From: Patagioenas fasciata
Taxonomy: Eukaryota; Chordata; Aves; Columbiformes; Columbidae
Direction: 5' to 3'
Length of the DNA: 64,000 nt
NCBI RefSeq assembly: GCF_037038585.1
Contig: NC_092523.1
Location: forward strand, 28,959,501-29,023,500
Made by a program: the position numbers and the translations under genes. Positions within the stretch are counted from its first letter, which is position 1, and each line of letters starts with the position of its first letter. Shown here one piece after another: positions 10,401 to 20,662 of this stretch. The notes under the pieces were generated by a model that worked only from the letters and a program-made list of their open reading frames with translations, searched no databases and was not told the origin of the DNA.

Positions 10401-13400
10401 CCTTGCAAAACAACTAAACTGTGGAAAACACATCTCAAACTGAGGGGCTGCTGTGCCTTTGGCTGGCTCCATTTTGCTAATGATTTCTCACTATCAAAAC
10501 TGTGTTCCATAGGAATTGAAAAGAAGATGTTTACAAGCCACCCCGGAAACTAGACTTATGTTTGTGATGCAGCTGGTTACACAGAACTTCCCTGCAGTTT
10601 TTAGATTACCCTGCGTATCTGCACTACTTAGCAGATAACCAATTGCTCTTGTACATCCTTCTCCAAAGTTAACAATGATTTTTAATGTCTCAGATACTGC
10701 CGGAGCCCATCCATCATCCTCCTCTTCCTCCCCACTCCATTCAGATGACAGTTGCTGTAGTCAGGGTTCTGCTGCCAGAGAGTGGAAGAGGCAAAGACCA
10801 GGCACATGGACACTACTGAAGCCTTACCGCAGGAGCCATCCTCCTTTCAGGGATCCAAGGGCACATCCAAGGGCTGCAGAGACTTAGGGTTTTCTCCACA
10901 CTGTCTGCTTTAGGCTACTTAAGGTATGTAGCAGTCAGGTGTCTACCAGAGATCCCTGGCCTAGCCCAGAAAGAGTACAGCTATATCCAGGCTAATCTAT
11001 CCTGTTCCTCTGCAATGCTAATTGACTTGTCTGCAGGATCACCACTGATATGTCACTAGATAGCAGCCAGGCCCTTGGCAGGCTTCTTCTGAGCATTGCT
11101 GCACTATGGTCTGTAGATTTAATGCCAAGGAGCCTGTAGACTTTTGGACAGCAAATGTTTCTGTTTATAAAGAATACCAAGAAATTAATCTTTTGAGACA
11201 TGATGAAAGCTCCTTCAGAATAATGCCTGTCTGTCTTGAACCCTCCAACCTGAGTTTGAACTTTTATTGCTGACTCAAACGTAAAAAACAGACCCTTGGT
11301 TCCTGAGCACTTGTTGTCTATAGATGCTTCACAGCAAAATCCCAACACCATTCCTATCCATGTGGTTGTGGCTTCAGGCAGGTTTAGTACCAGTGCTATG
11401 GGGAACACTATCTGATGAATTTTCTTAGTCTTTTTTTTCAGATAGGAATGGTATCTTTAGATCTGTTTTTACCTGGGTAACAGTTTTGCATGTTGCTACC
11501 AGATCCTTCACCATTTTGACCTCAGAGATTGTCACTCCACCAACCATAAAGATGATCAGAAGAGGATGATCACCAGGGTGAGGGCGATTCACCTGTAAAA
11601 TGAAGGAAAGCATTATTTGTAGTTGGTCAGTCCAACTCCAAACCTATGGACAAGCAGTGACTGGCTCCCTGAGCTGCTGGAGGAAGACTCATGAGGAAGT
11701 TCAGAAAGAAATATTCATAGAATGCTGGTTTCTGTAGCAGCTCAGAAGGAGACCAATGAGGATGACGCCTAGTTAAAACTAATGAACAGTTTCCAGGGAA
11801 ATGAAGTCTTCTTGGTTTCCACTGAAACCCAAGGGAGTTTCTCACAGGGTCTGAGGGCTTCTCCCTCAATTCTTTCTTCATTTCTTTCCCGCCTTTCTCA
11901 GAATGGGAGGAGGGTACTTTGGTGGATGTGCAGTTTGGATGCACGAATGCATGGAGCTTTAAGGAATGAGGGGTAAATCACTACCCAGTAGAAGCATGGA
12001 GTCCAGCCTAAACATGCTAGAATCCCTGTCTGAGGTCAGCAGTGGAAAGAATCGTAATGTGTTTTCACCAGTTCAGTAAATAATGCTTTACAATTCCAAT
12101 GAAAACAAATCAAGTTCATTATAGTATAAAATCAGTTTCTAGCTTGTTTCACTTCAGAGTTTTCAATACTTCTGTCACTGGATTATAACTAATATAGAGA
12201 AACTTTAGGTTAAACAAAATACTTGGTTTATTTTTCCCCAATTATCATTAAAATGGCACAAACATTCTACTTCAGTTAAGACTTTATAAAGCCGCACTGT
12301 AATTTTAAATGCGAAGGTGATGCTTTACATCACTTTCCTCTTAACCACTTCTAGAAGTTTGATTGCTTTGTTGTTTCCTAGCAAACTCTTTCTTTCTTGA
12401 CAGAACATACTCCCCTGACAACGCCTCGCTCCAGTCCTTGGCAGTGATGTCAATGGAGCCCATGCAATTGCTCTTGTCACACCACCCTTGAGTATGAAAC
12501 ACTCCAAATGTTTGTTTCCAAAAAGTGACAGTGAGAACAGTTTAATTTACTCCTTTTCAGACTCTACGCCCCCTCTCCTTCCACAAGCGTAGGTTTTTGA
12601 CAGCATTCACTCGACAAAATGCAAGCGGTCATCAACCCGCATTTGGGCGTAGCGCGGCTCCTTTGCTTCCATCACCATGGCAGCTGCCTTGGATCCCTGT
12701 GGCTCCTCAAGGTTCAGCTCTTCTTGCCTTCCTATTGTGGCTGTCCCGGGTTTAGGTTTTGGGCAGTTTTTCTTCCTGCCGCTCCGTCAGGCTTTCTGAC
12801 TGGCAACCTTCAGAAGAGACTTTTTTGTTTGGAGCACACACGAGGGGCCAGTGTGCTCTGTCTCCAGGCCAGCTGCCCTTTGATTGTACAGGGCTGCTCC
12901 CCGGGAGTCTGAAACCAGTACAAAACCCCCTTAGATAGACGTATTCGTGAGCTTAGTATTAGTGTACTGGGTGTTTACTCTCTTAATTGCCCCTACTTTG
13001 CCAGCCGTGGAACTGACGGCACAGATAGCATATTTATATGCTACAGTTCAGGAAGGTGTCCTGCAGTTCTGTTGTGATATTGAGCAATTTTCCATCTACA
13101 CCAACAGACTGATTAAATTGATACACTAGAGCTTACAAAGACATTCTTTATGCATTTTCTGACATCAGACTATTCACTTCTTACCATCTGCCTGTAACAT
13201 AGTGTCAGCCCCAGATGAAAAAATGTCCATTCCTGTTACAAACACCATGAGTAGTTTAAGTAAGATCTAAATATTTACTTACAATGCAAGTCAGATAGAG
13301 CTTTTACTTGCTAAAACATTAGAGTATTTCATGCCATAATTGCTGCAAGGAGTGACACAAGGTTAAAGAAATAGCTGCTTGTGAAGATGGCAAAGATAAA

Positions 13401-16400
13401 AGTTTACAAAACACTCTGCTACGGTACTTCGAGGTAATACAGGAATTATTGTTTTGTTCCTTTTCATGGATCTTTGTTCTTCTTAACCCTGCCACCAGAG
13501 CAAATAGCTCCACTCCATCTCATGAAGTCTTCAAAGGACCCAAGACATATGCAAAGAGCTCAAACTTCAAAAGCTTGCTATTGAATAAAGTCTCTCTTTC
13601 CTAATGACAACAAACTCATCATAAAGGACACCCAGTATAAGAGCATTAATTGGAAAACACAACCTTTCATGGCAATACTAAAGAGAAAATGTCTTGACAA
13701 ATCATTTCCTTCAGTCAAAATAAACCTAGATCCAAACACATGGTGCCTATATAAAACTTATTATTTTTCAGAAGACTAAAGTTCAAACCACAAATTCCAG
13801 AAACGCATATTAAAAATACTATTAGGCATGCAAACCCTAAATTAAATTAAAATTGCAATGAAAAAGTTCTTGGAATCTGTAATTTCGTTATGCTATGCAC
13901 AAGTGTTTTGAAGGAGGACAATACTTTGGGTATGAAATATTTGGCTGTGTTAAGAATGCAAGTTTCTGCCAAGATTTTTTTGTTTGATAATACAACCACC
14001 CAAGGCTCTCTCTTTTGAAGGAACTGGCTGCATGCGGCTAAACACAGCTTATTTCTGTGATACAGAAGAAGAACTGAAATGGACTGCAACAAAAGCAATG
14101 TGTATCTTCTGAGATCTTTCTAAAGTTCTGTTGTTTTGGGACATTTCTGAGGTCTCTGAATCACATTTACTGTGAAATCTTCATTTTGCAAAAGAATTCA
14201 CATTCAGTTCAAAATGCCACGCATTAAAAAAATTGGGAAGGTTACCCTGGGCAAATAGAATAACTAGCCAAGAAAAAAGCAAACCGATTACACCAAGTGA
14301 AGGAGCCTGAAGGAAGAAGGAGGAATGTTTCCCTGAGTTAGCAGAGCATCCCAGGTGGACACCGGCCCTGAGGCCACCACTACTGCATTTCCTCATGATG
14401 CTAATGGTCAGAGGGCTCTTTCCGTATGGAGGAGAGTGAGAAGGGGAGAGGAGAAAGTGAGGTGACAGTGGTGAATGAAACTCTAAAATGGAAACAGGAA
14501 GGAGCTGGAGGACAGGTTTTTTCCCATGGCAGATCACAAAACACAGCCTTTTCCTCTGAGGAAAGTCAGAAGAAACAACTTCTACTGTCCCGTGACTGGT
14601 ATTTCTGCCAACCAGGACACCAGCAACCAATGCATCTGGTATTTGTGACCAATCAGAAACCAATTCATTTAGCCGAATAACTGGAAAAAGGAAAACACAT
14701 CGATCACCAGAAACTAGTATCAATGTATGACTCGTATCAATGGTATCAATGATAACCAAGCTCAGATCATCATAAACCATGTGTGTTTTATAGTAGTGGT
14801 CAAAAGAGGAATTCTTGTGGCAGCCAGCCCTTTTCCCTTCACCCTCCCTAAGGTTCAAAACAAACACCAGAGAAACAACTTCTGCATGAGAGGTGAGTCC
14901 ATCACTTACCAAAACATGTTTATGTTCATTTATATTCAGGCATTGAGGAAGAAATAAAAATATAAGGAAGCTCATGAAATAATTACAGTGCTGGTGGTGC
15001 AGTAAGTGGAGAAGATCCTCTTGTGTGAGAAACACAGGCTGGTCAGAAACTTGTTGATGTAACAACTGAGCACTTGCCAACAAGCCAAGATACAAACTAA
15101 ATGAGCAAGCGTGGCCACATATTTGTGAAGTACATGATGATGCCTATTAAATATTCATCCTACACAAGATTCATTTACTCATCTGTTATATATTCCTTAC
15201 AGTAGGATATTTTTCCTACTAGCAGAGATGCAAGTGCTTACAGGTACATATTGCCCATAATATACTTACGTGATACACACACACTCAAATTATTGGTAAG
15301 GATAGAAGTAGCAACTAGCCAAAGCTGTCAATGTCTCAATGTCTCCATCTTTTTAGACTTCCTGGAATCCATTTCTTGTTTGCTTTTTTTTTTTTTTCTG
15401 GTAAACAAAGGCAAGCTATGTTGCTGCTTAAAAAATGAAGGAAACAACCAAACACAATGAAATAAATACAATTGTGAGAGTTATTGGTAAATAAAACCAA
15501 TAATTGAAAACATCACTTGTGTGCACCAGCTTGTTTACTTTGATGGTGGAATATTTGTTTCTTCTGCTACTGTTTTTGGAGTGTTGGCATTAATTTTTTC
15601 AGTAATGATATATGAATGGAAAGAACACCACGTCACTCTTTCTACAAATACCCTCTTTTGTCTCAGGGTCTTACCATAAGCTGTGAAAAGCTGAGAATTT
15701 CCATTTAGTAACCTAACTAAATACCTCTTGGAAATCCATTTCAATAGTGGACAGAGGTTCCTGAAAACAAGCACCAGATTTTAGGCATATTTGATTTTGT
15801 CATTAAGACTAACTTGCTCTGAAATAACATAAGAATAACTTTGTTTCTCTGATAGTGGGTTCTAGAATAGTACCAACACAACAGTCAAAACTATTTTTGT
15901 CTCCTATCTTTAAATGCATGGCAAGCCTAGCAAATATTTGCACAAAATAGAAAAAACCTTTTTCTTTTTGATTACTGTAGAATCACAGAATAATTCAGGT
16001 TGGAACAAACCTTCACAGCCCATCTAGTCCACCTCCCTGCCCAAAGCAAGGCCAACTTCAAAACTATATCAGGTTGCTCACGGCTTTGTTCAGCCAGCCT
16101 TTGAATATCTCAGAGACTGGGAATCCACAGCCTCTCTGGACTTAAGCACTCTTATGGTGAATGTTTTTTTCTTTATATCCAACTGGCACTTCCCATGCTG
16201 CAACCTGTGTCCACTGCTTCTCATACAGTTTGATGATACCTCTTCTGTGCCGAGGAGTGGTGGTGGTAAAACTGGAAGAACACCACCAGGCACAATACAG
16301 AAAAAAATACTGCACTCATAACCATAGTGTTGATGTGGTCTGACGTAAATTTGGGGTTGGCTTCAATGGAGAATATGCAGAAAGACAGAGCTAAATGTGC

Positions 16401-19400
16401 AGCATGCTAGCTACTCCACACTTCATCTCAGTAGACACTTAGTGAACACTCAGCATAGGCTAATTTATAAAGCAGAGTAAGCTCTTGCAGAACAACTGTC
16501 TGAAAACATGCTAAGAGCATCTACAAGGGAATTTCTCACTAACAGGCTTCCTTCCTCCCTACTGCAAGTTGAACCATATCAAGTTATAGAAAAGGCACCT
16601 AATATGGAGCTCCTCTGATGACCTTCCTCCCCTGTGAGACCTGACTGTTCATACTTACTTCTCTCCTATCTCAAGGCTGCTCATTGTCCTTACATTCCTT
16701 TGATGAGTTAAGAGCCTTGTGGAATGCCTTTTGGAAATCCAGGCAGATCACATGAAGCGGCACCTGCTTATCAGTTTTCTTGATGGGTGTCTCTGAAGAG
16801 CTCTGAAAGCTAAATGAGGTAGGACTGAGGTAGGACTTCCCTTTAGCAAAGCTACATTGTCTGCCCCTAGACATATCATCCTTATTCAGGTGTCCAGCAT
16901 CATCCTTATGTAGGTATCCAGTCTGCTCCATTCGTCTTGTTTTGTTCAGCAGGTGCTACCCATCCGTACTGTACCTGCAATGTGGTGCCTCAAGCTATTC
17001 CCAGACCCCTCTGCAAGGATTTAACTCTCCTAACCGTCCCTTAAATTCTGCTGGACAATATCAACTCAAATACATAAAATCTGCCACTGCCACACAATGC
17101 TATGGACAATCAGGAATAAGGCTCAGGAAAATCTTACAGATGGGCTTGGAAAGCCTGGCTTACCTTCATGAACATGCTGAATCCAGTTTTAAGGAGATCG
17201 GTGAGACCTGATGACATATGCTCAATATCAAGAGGATCAGGTCGTTCAGGATTACAGATCTCTTCCACTATCTGTTTCAGCAGCGGTTTGTAAGAAGCCT
17301 GCACAAAAATAACACAGCACTGTCAATAAAGCTGTTTAGACTCAGTGTCAGTGCTCTTCTAAATCTTTTACTTCTATTAAAGGTAACAAAAATAATTATC
17401 TTAGAAAGGACACCATTCAGAGAGCAAACAGACTATTGAAGCAGCAGTGGTCTTTGTGACCTTGCCCACAAATAGTGTGCATCAGCACAGCATCAACCTC
17501 CAAAGACAGGAATATCCTACATATTTACTCTGCCTGTGTTTACTACATGGGTAAAGGGAGACAAGGAAAAAATGTGTCTTCTAGTTTCTCTGGAATCTTT
17601 TTGGAGGTAGCATAGAAAGGGATAGCAATAGGGATGACACTCTGTTGCTCATCGTGCACCCAGAAGACCTTTGTAATGATTTTAGAAACACTTAAACAGG
17701 GATTTTTAGGAGAGGATAACAGGAGGGCTGGGGAGAGGTCAACCTGCCTGTTTGTCCCTCATGAGAAAGCAGAGTTAAGGAGTCCCTGCTAGACCTTCAG
17801 CTTCCACAGCCAGGGCACTCTACTTCCACCTGTGGAAAACCTTGAGAAAAACAGGCCAAACAACCCCACTGATATCATGCATGTCAGAGTTTCAGAGAAG
17901 TTAGGGACCAGGAAAAGCAGAACATGTGAACGTACAAATGGTCAGCATCCTGGGAGATCCACTTCCAAAGGATCCACCCTGCATCTTCTCCAGGGTCCAC
18001 AAACCTGTGCTGAATACGAATTAGTAGCCCAGAAATTTCCACATTCCTTTACCAAGATTTAAACCACACTGTCATCCTGAAAAAGTTTCTAGGATAAAAA
18101 TTTTAGGGATTTGTGGAGAGATGCTCTTTAATGAAAATTCAACCTTACTTGGTTTACAGATGGATTTTTGCTTTGTTGCTTTCAGCTTTGCCTAAACTGC
18201 AACAAAATCACAATGGTTTCAGAAAGTGCAACTGCCTTAGACAATTAGCAGCTTTCAAATTAGCACATTTGTCTTCCTTTGGGACTAGCCCAGGTATACA
18301 TCACCTCCTGGATTTCTTAAGACAATCAAGTGTAACATCATTCATTTTGTAAAGATGATATCTACAAAAGACATTCAAAATAAACATATAAATGGATGGA
18401 AAATAAAAAGCAAGCTGCTTGGCTGGAAAGTAAAATTTTCTGGAGTAATTAAAGAAATGTTTTTCGTTCAACACTTTACAGTGAGAAACAAAACTTCAGA
18501 GTTTTTGAATACAATCCTGTCAACGAAGATTTATACAACTCATCTAGTTCTTCTCACAACACATGCATAATTTTTAATTGAGCCAACAAAGCAAATTACA
18601 GCAAACATGAGCTACAGGATCGTTTAGGAGAACATGCCAAGATTTGTGTCAAATCTAGTCATGCAATAAACAACTGTTGGAAAATACACATGCAAGAATG
18701 AAGTCCTATGTATAAAAATCTGATTAACATCTTCATAGATGAGGAACAGAAAGATATTAGGAATGAAATATTTTTGGAGATCAAATCACGGTCGAACAGA
18801 GAGGCTTACTGCACAGAATTAAAGGAAAAATATCATCTGACTGAAGCAAAACTATGTACCCAAAAGACATTAAAAATGTGCTATGATTTTTTATGTCTGA
18901 ATTTTCAAAATTCAGTGCCCTTCAAAGTGATTCACTTTGGCTACACAGATACTAAAAGGCAGGTACTACGATCACTTAACTTTTTTTAGCTATGATAGTT
19001 TCAAATATTTTCAAAATATTTTATGACTTGAAAATCATTTATTACATTTGTAGGGTGTCTTTTCTGTATTTTTTATACAACCCCCAACGGCTGCATTGAT
19101 TTCTAACTCATATAATCAACCTTTCATCAACTTTAAATTTTGACTGGGCACAAATTGCATTTAAAACAGTTGCTAAAAACCTTGATGGCTATGGGACATA
19201 CCTCAGACAAAATTACAAGGAGAAAGGAGAGAGAAAAAGTGAGAGAAAGAAAGCGAATCAGAAAAGGAGAGGCAAAGATGAAGGAGAGAGGAATGGGAGA
19301 AGGGAGGGAGGAATACACTTGAGATCAGGATGAAAGGAAAAGTAGTTACAGTAGCGGTTGCTACGTGAACTGGTTTGATAACCTGATGGAAACATTTGTA

Positions 19401-20662
19401 AAGACCTGCATGTGTGATGGAAAAAACTGCACCCCCTGCTTATTTCTGCTGCCCCAAACCTCCTGAACTGCCCTCAGCAGAAGATTGGTCCTACTCAAGC
19501 TATTAAATCCAACTCATGGCCGGAACAGGGAGCTGCAAAGTGTTAATATATCCCTTGCTGTGTTCCAGCACTTAGCCCTAAGCAAACACCCTGGGTTACA
19601 TCCAAAGAACATACTGATGCTAATTACACTTCCAGGAAACTTTTAGAGGGTATTTTCTTCCATCCAACTGCCCCCCCACTGAACTGTATTAAATGTTCAA
19701 CAATTTTCCCCATTTCAGACACCAGACAGGTCCTCAGTGCCAGGAGACTTCAGTAACAGGTTTTCTCCACCTTAGCTTTCCAGCGACATTTTGCAAAACT
19801 CCCGATTCCTGTTATTACAAAGCATTGCTTAATCTGAACTACATCCCTTTGCCGGTCCACAGCATACTTGTGAGTTTGGAAGGATTTTGTTCTGGCTCAA
19901 GGCTGTAATTAAGTTTTACAGTCTCTCTCTAAATCACCATATGTGCTTTAGATCATAAAATTCTATTTTTAACTGAAAAAAATAAAACACGTTGGGGGAG
20001 ATGGAGAGACAGAAAAACACTACATACTAATCCTCATGATCTATAGTAGTATCGTAGTTGATGTGTTAATATTATAGAAAAAAAACAGGGTGCATTTTTC
20101 ACCTATTTATGAATGGATCTGACTCTGACACTTATAGAGACAGGAGAGAAAATACACAGAAATACAGCTGCTCTATGGATGCAGGTATCCTGCTTTGCTA
20201 TGCCATGAGATGTCTTAGCCCAGCACCGTCTTGTCCTAGCTCTGCCTTTCACTGGGCCTGTTGCAACAGCGCTGCAGAGAAAATGCCGAATTTCTTCCTC
20301 AGACAATTCTTTGTTGACATTGACAGAGATATCCCAGAGTTTGGATGAAAGACTTGAGGAAGTTCTTGATGATTAGGTCAATTATAAAATCTGTACTTTA
20401 ATATTTTCCACATGGGCAGAACATATATAGGATTAGCACATCAGCAAAATCAGTGCTGTAATTTTGACAGCATGCTAGAGAAATTATGTACACGGGGAAA
20501 AGAAAGATCCACTTGCCTGGTGGGTGTTGCTGCCTGGATTATGTATGGAATTAAACTGTTTCATGTGCATTCGAGCTCTTGCAATATCTCTGAGGGACCG
20601 AAAGATATTGTCCACTGCATCTGCTGCTTTCTGAGATGTCAGGTTCAGCGACGAGCCACAGC
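7336..20662 (-). CDS. SCFD2: SCFD2, Sec1 family domain-containing protein 2 (C-terminal exons only)
   Basis: Four - strand exons (20517-20662, 17164-17298, 11473-11592, 7336-7428) join in frame and give the last 163 residues of SCFD2; the full human protein is about 684 residues. Diagnostic pieces are SYKPLLKQIVEEICNPERPD, DIEHMSSGLTDLLKTGFSMF, and VVGGVT-like MVGGVTISEVKMVKDLV. SCFD2 is a Sec1/Munc18-like protein related to Sly1, expected to bind syntaxins or SNAREs in vesicle traffic between ER and Golgi. This part forms the end of the Sec1 domain. The N-terminal ~520 residues lie beyond the window. All junctions keep frame. The gene points toward RASL11B, as in mammals. The 17164 and 11473 exons are symmetric (phase 0-0), and the intron after 20517 uses a GC donor. 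Confidence 0.96.
7429..11472 (-). other. SCFD2: SCFD2 last intron
   Basis: This 4044-bp phase-0 intron has a GTAAAA donor and a TTTCTTTCAG acceptor. I see only short A/T runs in it (for example about 9348-9356 and 10336-10350) and no recognisable mobile element. The 150-codon + frame at 8485-8937 has no family features and is treated as chance. Confidence 0.6.
11473..11592 (-). CDS. SCFD2: SCFD2 coding exon, second from last
   Basis: This 120-nt exon encodes 40 residues, VNRPHPGDHPLLIIFMVGGV then TISEVKMVKDLVATCKTVTQ. It is bounded by TTTTACAG|GTG and ACCCAG|GTAAAA. The phase is 0 at both ends. The hydrophobic LLIIFMVGGVT strand followed by the E-x-K-M helix is the last beta-alpha unit of the Sec1 fold. 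Confidence 0.97.
14181..15095 (-). other. Unassigned 304-codon open frame in SCFD2 intron
   Basis: This is the longest open frame in the window (ATG at 15095, stop at 14181). It is on the same strand as SCFD2 and unspliced. I do not recognise it. It contains a His/Leu-rich stretch (LLHLLHHQHC, about residues 28-37), a hydrophobic segment (YFMSFLIFLFLPQCL, about 39-53), and another near the C-terminus (LGVIGLLFSWLVILFAQG, about 270-287). The + strand here is purine-rich, so the - strand is pyrimidine-rich. That lowers stop-codon frequency and can make long frames by chance. No promoter or poly(A) signal clearly belongs to it. Confidence 0.15.
15979..16280 (-). mobile_element. CR1 LINE fragment, 3' end
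   Basis: The + strand starts agaatcacagaataattcag and continues gttggaacaaaccttcacag, then catctagtccacctccctgcc, then a caggttgctca-like stretch, then a degraded ccacagcctctctgg. This is the reverse complement of the CR1 3' end. The copy is diverged, so it is old. The 5' limit is a judgement. Confidence 0.8.
16660..16931 (-). mobile_element. CR1 LINE fragment, reverse-transcriptase region
   Basis: The - strand translation contains FAKGKSYLSPTSF followed by ICLDFQKAFHKA. These correspond to the CR1 ORF2 motifs GFTKGKSCLTNL and YLDFSKAFDT at the same spacing. It is broken and not functional. It may belong to the same insertion as 15979-16280, with the middle lost, because the order and strand fit. 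Confidence 0.65.
17164..17298 (-). CDS. SCFD2: SCFD2 coding exon, third from last
   Basis: This 135-nt exon encodes 45 residues, from ASYKPLLKQIVEEICNPERP to LLKTGFSMFMK. It is bounded by TTTTTGTGCAG|GCT and ATGAAG|GTAAGC. The phase is 0 at both ends. It is nearly identical to the human SCFD2 stretch around IEHMSSGLTDLLKTGFSMFM, making it the strongest single identification of the gene. Confidence 0.97.
17299..20516 (-). other. SCFD2: SCFD2 GC-AG intron
   Basis: This 3218-bp intron starts GCAAGT and ends TTTTTGTGCAG on the - strand. A purine-rich stretch (about 19216-19318, + strand, gagagaaa-type) is its only distinct simple-sequence feature. No mobile element is recognised. Confidence 0.6.
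20517..20662 (-). CDS. SCFD2: SCFD2 coding exon, fourth from last
   Basis: This 146-nt exon starts after TTTCTTTAG (reading the - strand), supplies two bases to finish a codon, then encodes 48 residues. These include AADAVDNIFRSLRDIARAR, then MHMKQFNSIHNPGSNTHQ. It matches the SCFD2 region that reads SLRDIAGAR...LLKQFKSVY...HTHQ in human. Its donor is CACCAG|GCAAGT, a GC donor (GC at + 20515-20516). The nearby GT (in GCAAGTGG) would put the next exon out of frame. Confidence 0.95.

Larger units (their letters stand above)
11593..17163 (-). other. SCFD2: SCFD2 intron with CR1 fragments and a long ORF
   Basis: This 5571-bp phase-0 intron (GTAAGC donor, TTTTACAG acceptor) contains two CR1 fragments (15979-16280 and 16660-16931) and the unexplained 304-codon frame at 14181-15095. 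All three are listed separately. The rest is AT-rich, with a T15 run near 15386-15400. Confidence 0.6.

Noticed and set aside
19216-19318. Purine-rich stretch considered as a tandem array
   Set aside because: No fixed repeat unit; only general GA-richness.
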